From Methanobacterium sp. UBA410 (GTDB lineage Archaea > Methanobacteriota > Methanobacteria > Methanobacteriales > Methanobacteriaceae), in NCBI GenBank assembly GCA_002498385.1, contig DAHH01000015.1:318557-329558 (forward strand): a stretch of DNA of 11,002 bases, in the 5' to 3' direction. A program made the translations under genes and the position numbers. The number at the start of each line of letters is the position of its first letter. Within the stretch, counting starts at the first letter, position 1. The notes below the pieces were generated by a model. That model made no database searches and was not told the DNA's origin. It worked only from the letters and a program-made list of their open reading frames with translations. Positions 1 through 6,707 of the stretch are shown piece by piece.

Positions 1-31
1 TCTTTTTAATTCTCTTTTTAATTTTTTTCTT
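1..31 (+). terminator. T-rich tract, probable terminator of a gene left of the window
   Basis: TCTTTTTAAT occurs twice with a period of 12 and ends in a run of seven T. Archaeal termination commonly uses oligo-T on the non-template strand without a strong hairpin, so this fits the end of a plus-strand transcript that starts outside the window. No upstream gene is visible, so this is inference. Confidence 0.35.
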
Positions 32-351
32 GATCACTTAACCTTCAAATATTTTTCCTTACAGATATGTAAAAATATATGTAAAACTTTTAATTACTCC
101 AAAATGTGTTAAAAATTAGGAATATGGAATATCAAAGGATTGAGAAGGTCTTAATAAGTAAATTCCTTTAAATAGAATTCTTTAAACAATGAGTGTTTTT
201 AAATAAATCCCTTTAAAGAAATAAAACATGTTTTAATTTCTCATTTTTAAAAGAAAACTTGAAATATAAGCTAAAACTAAATAATAAAACTTTAAAACTA
301 ATTAAATCTTAAAACTGAATAATTCTGTACCTAAATCCAAGCTTGCATGTT
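32..351. other. AT-rich spacer without a gene
   Basis: I see no supported gene on either strand. The spacer holds three short similar motifs of the type AATTC(C)TTTAAA near 161, 176 and 206. They resemble TATA-like elements but are not tied to a gene start. The part next to 352 is T-rich when read on the minus strand and may terminate the neighbouring minus-strand gene. Confidence 0.5.
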
Positions 352-1059
352 TTATAGAGCTATCTTATCCAGATTCTCCACAAATTCACGATCCTGACTC
401 AATGTGGTGTTGTATGGCTGGTAGGTGTAGGTCTCATAGACAAATGTGGGTATCCCTGAATTTATCAGGGGCAGGATCACGTATGAACCGCTCGTGGGTC
501 CCTTATCCCATGGTGGAATGTAAAATGCAAGCCATGGTGTTTCCTGCACCATCTCAAAGGCGTACTTTTCTGAGGCTGCATCGTTTACTGGAACGTCCAG
601 AAATATTTTTTCCCTGTAAAGTCCCCTATTGGAGTGAACATCCACTGCCAATTTAAATCCCATGGATTCTACATCAGGTACAACATATTTATAGGCCAGG
701 TTCTGGCCGTTTATCCTGCCCTTATCGTAATCTGCTGCATCCTGCGTAACATGGACCCTGTAAATATAGTAACAGTACCTCATGGACTGTTGGTTGGTTA
801 AAAGTGCTTCAAGGATTGCATCGTGAGCTCCTGATTCTAGGGGGTGGACTCCTGTTATGTAGGCTATCTTCACAGAGGAGCTGATGTTTCCGTAGGGGCC
901 TCCCCTTTCAACATAACCATAACTGGTATTTCCAAGAACAACAGGCATTTCTACTGTTTTGAAACTGGTTATTGAATTTGCATGGTTCGTATTGATTGAA
1001 ACTGCCGAAACTGTGATTCCAACCATTAAAATCAGGAGGACTGTGGTTTTTACCTGCAT
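352..1059 (-). CDS. Exported M14/aspartoacylase-like zinc hydrolase (putative)
   Basis: A 235-residue protein. Residues 1 to about 20 are a short basic start followed by a hydrophobic stretch, consistent with a signal peptide or N-terminal anchor, so the rest probably acts outside the membrane. The mature part has the layout of a zinc carboxypeptidase/succinylglutamate desuccinylase-like enzyme: H72-P-L-E75 (HxxE zinc motif), then D140-V-H142-S-N (third zinc ligand), and E209 in a PTFVYET segment near the C-terminus as candidate catalytic glutamate. GRINGQ at 114-119 lies where such folds have a substrate loop. At 235 residues it is shorter than classical M14 carboxypeptidases and nearer a minimal catalytic core. 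The substrate is unknown; cleavage of a peptide or N-acyl amide bond is inference. The gene is divergent from cfbD, with a box A just upstream. The alternative is an inactive relative, but all key residues are present. Confidence 0.72.
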   Translation of the reverse strand: MQVKTTVLLILMVGITVSAVSINTNHANSITSFKTVEMPVVLGNTSYGYVERGGPYGNISSSVKIAYITGVHPLESGAHDAILEALLTNQQSMRYCYYIYRVHVTQDAADYDKGRINGQNLAYKYVVPDVESMGFKLAVDVHSNRGLYREKIFLDVPVNDAASEKYAFEMVQETPWLAFYIPPWDKGPTSGSYVILPLINSGIPTFVYETYTYQPYNTTLSQDREFVENLDKIAL

Positions 1060-1080
1060 CTCAACCCACTTCCTGATAAG

Positions 1081-1096
1081 TTTATAAATATTTAAA
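1081..1096 (-). promoter_or_regulatory. Box A (TATA) for the M14-like gene
   Basis: TTTATAAATATTTAAA lies 22-37 bases upstream of the minus-strand ATG at 1059. An archaeal transcription start about 25 bases downstream would fall almost at the start codon, giving a leaderless or very short leader mRNA. The imperfect match to a ribosome site before this ATG fits that. A small palindrome, ATGGT-C-ACCAT (1098-1108), sits directly upstream of the box and could be a factor site; that is inference. Confidence 0.5.
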
Positions 1097-1141
1097 CATG
1101 GTCACCATACCAATATTATATATCTTCAACTTCATATCAAG

Positions 1142-1190
1142 TTGATCTTATAAGTAAAAAACAATTGATCTCATCTTTTAAAAATTGATC
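1142..1190. repeat. Three TTGATC elements upstream of cfbD
   Basis: TTGATC occurs at 1142-1147, 1165-1170 and 1185-1190, at start-to-start distances of 23 and 20 bases, close to two helical turns. The last two share a longer AATTGATC core. They lie in the divergent spacer between the M14-like gene and cfbD. Evenly spaced copies suggest a binding site for a regulator, but in AT-rich DNA this could be chance. Confidence 0.3.
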
Positions 1191-1195
1191 CAATT

Positions 1196-1234
1196 AATCT
1201 TCCAAATTTAAAAAAATCTTCCCAAATTTAAAAA
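1196..1234. repeat. Two-copy tandem repeat of 19/20 bp upstream of cfbD
   Basis: The unit AATCTTCCAAATTTAAAAA (1196-1214) is followed directly by a copy with one extra C (1215-1234). Each copy carries an AAATTTAAAAA segment that resembles a box A. The second copy lies about 60-80 bases before the cfbD start, so the duplication may have doubled a promoter element. The repeat is visible; the promoter role is inferred. Confidence 0.6.
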
Positions 1235-1295
1235 CTTTGAAAAACTGACTAAAATTAAATCACAGTATCATAAACATCAAAATGAGGTGAAAAAA

Positions 1296-2360
1296 TTGCA
1301 TCCAAGACCAAGCCCAATAGCAGCTTCACTCTACACATTAAGAGACCTGAACGCGGATGTTATAGTGCTTCACGGCCCTCATGGCTGCTGTTTTAGAACC
1401 GGAAGGCTCCTTGAAAACGATGGCGTGCGGGTTGTGACCACCGCCATGTCTGAAAACGACTTCATATTCGGGGCATCTGAAAAGCTGGTTGAAACCCTGC
1501 GCAAGGTGGATTCCATGTTCTCCCCAAAGCTTGTTGGGGTTGTTGGAACCTGTGCAAGCATGATAATCGGGGAGGATCTTAAGGAGGCGGCTCAAACTGC
1601 CAACATAAAGGCCAAGGTCATTACAGTTGAATCTCACGGAGGATTCGGCGAGGGAGACAACACTGAAGGGGCCATAGCAGTTTTAAATGCCGCAGCAAAG
1701 GAAGGAATCATACCCTTTGAGGAGAGGGATCGTCAAAACAGAATGCTGAAACTTGCAACCAAGATAGAGAAGATCAGGGGAATGGCCAAGAAGGATTACA
1801 TTCCACCATCCTACGGTGACAACAAGGTGGAAGTTGCAAAGATTCTGATTGAACGTTTCAAGCGTGGGGATAAGGTTGCAATTGTGCTCAACGCAAAAAA
1901 AGAGACTTCATATTTATTTTCAGATATTTTGAAAGTCCCATTCAACAGTGTGTTCCACAACAGGCCAACTGTAATTGCAAATCTTGATGAGGAGGTTGGA
2001 CTTACTAGGATAAGACAGCACGCAGTCAACATCACGGATGAACTTGCAGACTGCGGTGTAACAATCGACTTCATAACAGGTGGACTTGATGAGTACCCTG
2101 TAACCGGGAAAGAGGCAGTTAAGTATCTTGATGGTTATGATATGGTTGTTGTTGCCGGTGTACCACATGCTCTACCTGCAGAATCCATTGAAGCCGAGAC
2201 AATTGCAGTTACAGACGGTCCGAGGCTCGTTGAGCCCCTAAAAGAGATGGGGTACAGTCATGTTGTAACTGAACTTGATGCCCATGCAAAAACCCTTGGA
2301 ACAGATAAAATTGTAAAATCTGAATTTGGAGATACTTTAAGGGGTATTATGGATTTGTAG
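1296..2360 (+). CDS. cfbD: Ni-sirohydrochlorin a,c-diamide reductive cyclase, catalytic subunit CfbD
   Basis: CfbD is the NifD-like partner of the NifH-like ATPase CfbC. The complex uses ATP and electrons passed through iron-sulfur clusters to reduce Ni-sirohydrochlorin a,c-diamide and form a ring, a late step of coenzyme F430 synthesis for methyl-coenzyme M reductase; it acts in the cytoplasm. The protein of 354 residues starts M-HPRPSPIAA. It carries the GPHGCCFRTG loop with C31 and C32 and the VGTCAS loop with C86, likely cluster ligands, then SHGGFGEGDNTEG, LNAKKETSYLF, TGGLDEYP, GVPHALP and VTDGPRLVEPL, all typical of this family. I chose TTG at 1296 because GAGGTGA (1284-1290) sits five bases before it. 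An in-frame GTG at 1287 lies inside that ribosome site and would add three residues. No cfbC is in the window; in methanogens the two genes are often apart. Confidence 0.95.
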   Translation: MHPRPSPIAASLYTLRDLNADVIVLHGPHGCCFRTGRLLENDGVRVVTTAMSENDFIFGASEKLVETLRKVDSMFSPKLVGVVGTCASMIIGEDLKEAAQTANIKAKVITVESHGGFGEGDNTEGAIAVLNAAAKEGIIPFEERDRQNRMLKLATKIEKIRGMAKKDYIPPSYGDNKVEVAKILIERFKRGDKVAIVLNAKKETSYLFSDILKVPFNSVFHNRPTVIANLDEEVGLTRIRQHAVNITDELADCGVTIDFITGGLDEYPVTGKEAVKYLDGYDMVVVAGVPHALPAESIEAETIAVTDGPRLVEPLKEMGYSHVVTELDAHAKTLGTDKIVKSEFGDTLRGIMDL

Positions 2361-2636
2361 GTTTCTAAAAATCCTTTTTAATGGTAATTTCTATTACTTT
2401 TTATTACTCAAAAAGTTTTTATTACTCGAAAATTGAGATTTATTTCAGAATTTTAGGATCCATGCTCTCAAAAACACAAGGCATCCAAAAAAGAAAAGCA
2501 AAAGTTATTTTATGAAATCTGTAAGTTATAGGATATACAAATGAAGTAAGAAGTAATTAATTAGAAACAGGTAAAGGAAAAAAAATAGTTAAAGGATAAT
2601 TTATCAGTAAATCGTTAAAAAATTCACGGTGATACC
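2361..2636 (+). terminator. Spacer after cfbD with T-rich termination region and 18-bp tandem repeat
   Basis: The first 75 bases after the cfbD stop are rich in T runs (about 2376, 2398 and 2416), as expected for archaeal termination. Two adjacent 18-bp units, TTTTTATTACTCAAAAAG (2398-2415) and TTTTTATTACTCGAAAAT (2416-2433), match at 16 of 18 positions, so the T-tract itself has been duplicated. The rest is AT-rich with no supported gene. A GGTGA ribosome site at 2629-2633 serves the next gene. Confidence 0.5.
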
Positions 2637-3644
2637 ATGACACGAACAGTTGGAATGATACTCTGCGGAGGCTTTGGAAAAAGGTTGAGACCCCTAACAG
2701 ACAAGGTCCCAAAACCCCTGGTTGAAATTAAGGATGACTACACTATTCTGGACAAGCAGCTCTTTGACTTTAAGAATGCAGGTGTGGATAAGGTACTTCT
2801 CCTCACGGGTTTTCTAAGTGAAAAGATACAGGAGAGATACGGTAAAGAGTACAAAGGGGTTGAAATAGAATACATTCAAGAAGAAAAGCCCCTTGGAACT
2901 TTAAACGCCATAAGGTTGGGTATGGAAAACCTTGGTGATGGTGAGCACTGCATCATAAGAAACGGCGACGTTGTTGCGGATCTCAACATCAAAAAGATGA
3001 TAGAACAGGGCGAGAAATCTAACTATCCCCTCCAGATCTTCATAACCCAAATGGTCTCACCCTACGGAATAGTTGAAGTAAATGGTGACCGTTTAGTTTC
3101 TTTCAAGGAAAAACCAGTGCTTGATTATTACATAAATGGAGGAGTTTACTTCTCCAACGGCCACATAGACTTCGGAGACTTTGAAACAGGGGATATAGAA
3201 AAAACTGTGTTTCCAATGCTTGCAAAGGAGAACAAGTTGGGTTACTACAAAGAGAACGGACTGTTCTGGATGGCAATAGACACCTCCAAGGAGCTTGAGC
3301 AGATCAAGAAGGAGTACCAGAACCGTGAGGACAAGCCATGGGGTTACGAGAAGGTCCTGATAAACACTGACAAGTACCTGACCAAGGAGCTTTTCATACG
3401 CGAGGGCTACCAGACCTCGTTCCACTACCATTCCAAGAAGGATGAAACCATGTACATAGTAAATGGAACAGGTTACATTGAATTTGAAGACCACAAGGAG
3501 TACTTTGGAAAGAACGACACCATAAGAATAGAGCCTGGTAAAACTCACTCCATAGTTGCAATGGAAAACACAGTGCTCCACGAAGTTTCAACCCCGCACC
3601 TCAACGACACCATAAGGGTTAAGGATTATTACAGTGCAAGGTAG
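2637..3644 (+). CDS. Sugar-1-phosphate nucleotidyltransferase fused to a C-terminal cupin
   Basis: A 335-residue two-domain protein. Residues 1 to about 230 are a nucleotidyltransferase of the RmlA/GlmU/HddC type: G11-GFGKRLRPLT with P25-KPL (nucleotide and phosphate binding), EEKPLGTLNA (82-91), N109-GD111 with the metal-binding Asp, FKEKP (156-160), INGGVYF (166-172) and D215 as likely second metal ligand. Residues 233-335 form a cupin starting KPWGYE, with metal ligands H263, H265 and E270 in motif 1 and H304 in PGKTH of motif 2. Such domains make NDP-sugars from NTP and sugar-1-phosphate; the cupin resembles those of type II mannose-6-phosphate isomerases. Classical ManC-type fusions are much longer (about 460 residues), so this is a compact form. 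Sugar and nucleotide cannot be told from sequence; GDP-mannose or a glycan precursor is a guess. The ATG has GGTGA at good spacing. Confidence 0.85.
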   Translation: MTRTVGMILCGGFGKRLRPLTDKVPKPLVEIKDDYTILDKQLFDFKNAGVDKVLLLTGFLSEKIQERYGKEYKGVEIEYIQEEKPLGTLNAIRLGMENLGDGEHCIIRNGDVVADLNIKKMIEQGEKSNYPLQIFITQMVSPYGIVEVNGDRLVSFKEKPVLDYYINGGVYFSNGHIDFGDFETGDIEKTVFPMLAKENKLGYYKENGLFWMAIDTSKELEQIKKEYQNREDKPWGYEKVLINTDKYLTKELFIREGYQTSFHYHSKKDETMYIVNGTGYIEFEDHKEYFGKNDTIRIEPGKTHSIVAMENTVLHEVSTPHLNDTIRVKDYYSAR

Positions 3645-3805
3645 ATAACTGATCTCCATACTGAATGATACCCAGTGCTAGAAGATAACGTGTTTAAATG
3701 CTCAAAAAGGATTAAATTTCAGTTACTTCTCTTTTTTAAGCAAAAAAAACTTGAAGATCGGTTGATCAAATTAAAGGTAAAGAAAAATTAAGATAAAGGA
3801 ATAAA
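3645..3805 (+). terminator. Spacer with T6 tract between the nucleotidyltransferase and hisH
   Basis: The 161-base spacer contains CTTTTTTAAG (T6 at 3732-3737), the best terminator candidate for the upstream gene. No coding signal is seen. AAGGA directly before 3801 is the ribosome site of hisH. Confidence 0.35.
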
Positions 3806-4414
3806 ATGATAACCATAATTGATTACGGTTCAGGAAACCTGAAGAGCATTAAAAACGGGTTTTCAAGGATAGGTGTGGAAACATTCATATCAGGGGACGT
3901 GCAGGAGATGGCTGAATCTGATGCCCTCATTCTTCCAGGGGTGGGAGCATTTGGAAGCGCCATGGAACACCTTGAAAAGTACAGGGAAGTTATAAACGAT
4001 CATGTGAAGGATGGAAAACCTTTTCTCGGTGTTTGTCTTGGTTTGCAGGTTCTGTTCACGGAGAGTGAGGAGAGTCCTGGTTTAAGGGGCCTTGACATTT
4101 TCAAGGGGAAGGTCCTGCACTTTCCAGAGTCAATAACAAAACAGGGAATGAAGATACCCCACATGGGCTGGAACAACCTGAAGATCAGATGTGAATGTCC
4201 CATACTTGAGGGTGTTGGTCCAGAGTACATGTACTTTGTGCACTCTTACTACGTGGATCCAGAGGATAAAGACATAGTTGCGGCAACAGTTGACTACGGC
4301 GTGGATGTTCCCGCAGTTATATGCCAAGGCAATGTGTTTGCAACCCAGTTCCATCCTGAAAAGAGTGGTGAAGCTGGTCTGCAGATCCTGAAAAATTTCG
4401 TTGAACTGGTTTAA
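3806..4414 (+). CDS. hisH: Imidazole glycerol phosphate synthase, glutaminase subunit HisH
   Basis: HisH is a class I glutamine amidotransferase that hydrolyses glutamine and channels ammonia to HisF, which makes imidazole glycerol phosphate and AICAR from PRFAR in histidine synthesis. The protein is 202 residues, the normal family length. It shows the N-terminal IIDYGSGNLKS, LPGVGAFG (43-50), the nucleophile C77 in FLGVCLGLQ, PHMGWN (118-123), YFVHSYYV (143-150) and the H183-P-E185-K-S end of the catalytic triad. All catalytic residues are present. The ATG at 3806 follows AAGGA at 3796-3800 with five bases spacing. No hisF or other his gene is nearby, so the his genes seem dispersed here. 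Neighbouring genes belong to other pathways. Confidence 0.97.
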   Translation: MITIIDYGSGNLKSIKNGFSRIGVETFISGDVQEMAESDALILPGVGAFGSAMEHLEKYREVINDHVKDGKPFLGVCLGLQVLFTESEESPGLRGLDIFKGKVLHFPESITKQGMKIPHMGWNNLKIRCECPILEGVGPEYMYFVHSYYVDPEDKDIVAATVDYGVDVPAVICQGNVFATQFHPEKSGEAGLQILKNFVELV

Positions 4415-4615
4415 CTATAAATATTATTACTTTTTATATTATTAATATGAATTATTGCTGAACTACTTAAACAAGGTTGTTCAAGTTAACTAAGTTGTTC
4501 AAGTTAACTAAAAATTGAAGCATCAACTCCAAGTTTAAGTGCATCCAGTACAGATGTAAAAAACAGTTAGGTAAGTAACACAAGACGTTAACAAATCAAA
4601 AAAAAGGTGTACCAA
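4415..4615. other. Spacer between hisH and the PurM-like gene
   Basis: The first part has a T5 tract (4431-4435) that may terminate hisH, overlapping a TATA-rich stretch (about 4416-4449) that could be the box A of the next gene. If transcription starts near 4470, the downstream mRNA would have a leader of about 140 bases containing the tandem repeat at 4476-4511. No small ORF stands out. Confidence 0.35.
4476..4511. repeat. Perfect two-copy 18-bp tandem repeat
   Basis: GTTGTTCAAGTTAACTAA occurs twice head to tail (4476-4493, 4494-4511) with no mismatch. Each unit contains the palindrome AGTTAACT. It lies about 105-140 bases upstream of the PurM-like gene. It could be a paired operator or a recent replication-slippage product; the sequence alone does not decide. 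Confidence 0.85.
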
Positions 4616-5983
4616 TTGGACATAGAAGGCTTTGTAAGGCGCTCAATCAAGAAAGAAGACGAAAAATCCGTTCAGGAAAACCTCAAAAATAAGATACTTG
4701 AGTACAAGAACATAACACCAGGAAAAGCTGACGAGATGGCTGCTGCTGTGATCGAGGAAGTTAAAAACACCCTCGAAATTGAAGACTGCAAAGATGAATT
4801 CCTCAAGGAACTCATTAAGTACCCAGAATCCAAGGTTGGAATGGGAGAAATAGGTGTTGGATCACGTGGAGAAGGAGATTTCTTTGTCCACAGGAAAATT
4901 GCGCAGATAGTATCCAGTGTTAAAAGTAATGCACTCATAAATCCATCAGCACAGGACGATGGAGGTGTTGTTAAAGCAGAACTTGGATCTGAAGATGTCT
5001 ACGTTACAACGGCAGTTGACGGTATACACTCCAGACTGAGCGAATATCCATTCCTTGGAGGCTTCCACGTTGCAAGGGCCACATTGAGGGACGTGTGTGT
5101 CATGGGAGCGGACCCTGTTGCAATGCTGAGCGACCTGCATCTTGCAGACGATGGAGACGTTGGAAAACTCTTCGACTTCACAGCCGGGGTCTGCGCAGTT
5201 TCAGAGCTTGTGAACGTGCCCCTTGTGGCTGGAAGCACCCTGCGCGTTGGTGGAGATATGGTGCTGGGCGACAGACTGGTGAGTGCAGTTGGTGCAGTTG
5301 GAGTGTCCAAGTATCCCCCAACTGCAAGGAAACGGGCAGAAGCTGGAGACGTTATACTCCTTACAGAGGGTTCTGGAGGAGGTACCATAACCACAACAGC
5401 CATCTACCATGGAATGTTCGACGTTGTGCGTGAAACAATGAATGTAAGCTTCATAAAAGCATCTGAAGCCATATTCAAGGCAGGACTGCTTCCAAAGGTT
5501 CATGCCATGACTGACGTTACAAACGGAGGACTCAGGGGAGACGCCCACGAGATAGCAAGCACAACTGGACTTGGACTGACCTTCCACGACAACAAGATCA
5601 GGGCCCTTGTGAACCCAAAGGTGCTTGAAATGCTTGAAGAGTTGGACATTGACCCATTAGGCGTTTCTATAGATTCTTTAATGATAATAGCACCCAGAGA
5701 TGTTGCATTACAGGTTAAAAAGGCCATATCAGATGCTGGTGTTCGTATAGGTGAAATAGGTTACGTTGATAAAACTGGTAAATCCAAACTCATAAAAGAC
5801 GGAGTTGAAGAGGAGCTGAAACCCCTCTTCAGGGAAGCAGCCTACACCAAGATAAAGAAGATCGTTGGGGACATTGAACCTGAGGACTTCAACGTAATGA
5901 AGGAGAAGGTTGAAAAAGCTGCACTTGATGCCATAGACAAAAAAGACAAGGTTGTGGATATGGTGAGGGGAGTTAAAAGATAA
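4616..5983 (+). CDS. PurM/SelD-superfamily ATP-binding protein (AIR synthase-related)
   Basis: A 455-residue protein of the AIR synthase/SelD/HypE/ThiL superfamily, ATP-dependent enzymes that activate a substrate by phosphorylation; this member's substrate is unknown. Residues 1 to about 75 are a charged helical extension. The ATP-binding half follows: the glycine-rich GMGEIGVGSRGEGDF (about 75-89), QDDGG, TTAVDGIHSR, RDVCVMGADP (158-167, as in ThiL/HypE), and GGDMVLGDR. The C-terminal half has GDVILLTEGSGGGT and MTDVTNGGLRGDAHEIA (298-314), as in SelD/HypE, then a charged helical tail of about 50 residues. The glycine-rich loop lacks the catalytic Cys/Sec of selenophosphate synthetases, so it is not SelD. 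It resembles the archaeal group called selenophosphate synthetase-related (COG2144, from memory). TTG at 4616 follows GGTG (4606-4609) by six bases; an in-frame GTG at 4607 lies inside that site. The gene 73 bases downstream may be cotranscribed. Confidence 0.85.
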   Translation: MDIEGFVRRSIKKEDEKSVQENLKNKILEYKNITPGKADEMAAAVIEEVKNTLEIEDCKDEFLKELIKYPESKVGMGEIGVGSRGEGDFFVHRKIAQIVSSVKSNALINPSAQDDGGVVKAELGSEDVYVTTAVDGIHSRLSEYPFLGGFHVARATLRDVCVMGADPVAMLSDLHLADDGDVGKLFDFTAGVCAVSELVNVPLVAGSTLRVGGDMVLGDRLVSAVGAVGVSKYPPTARKRAEAGDVILLTEGSGGGTITTTAIYHGMFDVVRETMNVSFIKASEAIFKAGLLPKVHAMTDVTNGGLRGDAHEIASTTGLGLTFHDNKIRALVNPKVLEMLEELDIDPLGVSIDSLMIIAPRDVALQVKKAISDAGVRIGEIGYVDKTGKSKLIKDGVEEELKPLFREAAYTKIKKIVGDIEPEDFNVMKEKVEKAALDAIDKKDKVVDMVRGVKR

Positions 5984-6056
5984 AAAGATGTAGATCTATA
6001 GGTGCAACTTATAAATCTAATAATTGCAGGATAAAGTGGTTTTTAGGGCGGTTAAA

Positions 6057-6497
6057 TTGGATGAAAGGGGTTTTGCATTCACTTTAGATGCTGTACTTGC
6101 ACTGATACCAGTTTTAATTGTGTTTGCAGCCGTAACCACCGCCAACTACGCACCCCTCATGACCTCCTTCCAGGAGGCCAGACTTCCCAACACAGCACAG
6201 GACTCCATTGAAGTCATGGCCCACTATAAGGAAGACGATGGTTTCAGCACATTAGAAGATGTTTCAAACACTTTAAAGAAGAATAACAACGACAGAACAG
6301 GCATCAAAGCTGCAGAAGAAATAGCTGGCCCTTTTCTAGAGAAAGCCTTGAATGGAAAACACTACGCCCTGACTGAGGAAAATCAGCTTAAGGGTAAGGT
6401 CATTGCATCCAACGCAGAACTGAAGGACGCCAGAGATGTTGGAATTGGAGCTAAAAGCTGTGGAAACTACACATTCAAGCTCTACGTGTGGAACTGA
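6057..6497 (+). CDS. Small membrane-anchored protein with a pilin-like N-terminus
   Basis: From TTG at 6057 the product is 146 residues. It begins M-DERGFAFTLDAVLALIP and continues as one long hydrophobic helix to about residue 29. A charged residue, Gly, Phe and a 20-residue helix recall archaeal pilin-like (class III signal peptide) proteins, but the acidic residue is at +6 after the Gly rather than the usual +5, so prepilin processing is uncertain. The rest is polar, probably extracellular, with short helical segments and a final GNYTFKLYVWN strand. I do not recognise a domain. The start is unclear: the frame is open further upstream, with a TTG at 6024 (157 residues) and a GTG at 6036, none with a perfect ribosome site; I prefer 6057 because it puts the RGF motif near the N-terminus. 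It follows the PurM-like gene by 73 bases. Confidence 0.7.
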   Translation: MDERGFAFTLDAVLALIPVLIVFAAVTTANYAPLMTSFQEARLPNTAQDSIEVMAHYKEDDGFSTLEDVSNTLKKNNNDRTGIKAAEEIAGPFLEKALNGKHYALTEENQLKGKVIASNAELKDARDVGIGAKSCGNYTFKLYVWN

Positions 6498-6707
6498 AAT
6501 ATTAAGTAAGGTAAATGTCAGATTTGGGGCCTATAAACTGCAGAATAAATTAAAAGTTATTATTTAGAAATTGAAGCTTGACTACTGTTCATCAATATAT
6601 TTTTATCCATCAACGTGTTAACCATTGAATTGTCCAGTGAGGGTAGATTTTAATTTTTAATATTTTAATAATCTATAAAAACCATAAAACAATTCAAAGG
6701 AATGAGC
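6498..6707. promoter_or_regulatory. Spacer with promoter-like sequence before the PAP2-like gene
   Basis: The second half is a run of TATA-like sequence (6650-6681, including TCTATAAAAA at 6672-6681) followed by AAAGGA (6696-6701), the ribosome site for the ATG at 6708. No coding potential is evident. Confidence 0.35.

Noticed and set aside
402..656. Plus-strand open frame of 84 codons
   Set aside because: It lies fully opposite the M14-like gene, whose motifs, signal peptide and promoter are convincing; the plus-strand reading shows no domain.
1287..2360. NifD or light-independent protochlorophyllide reductase subunit instead of CfbD
   Set aside because: The protein is too short for NifD, and the HPRPSPIAA start, GPHGCCFRTG and DGPRLVEP blocks are those of the F430 enzyme.
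4999..5587. Several long open frames on both strands inside the PurM-like gene
   Set aside because: They are shadows of a strongly conserved gene; none shows motifs of its own.
4616..5983. Selenophosphate synthetase SelD
   Set aside because: The glycine-rich loop lacks the catalytic Cys/Sec and following Lys, and the protein has long extra helical ends.
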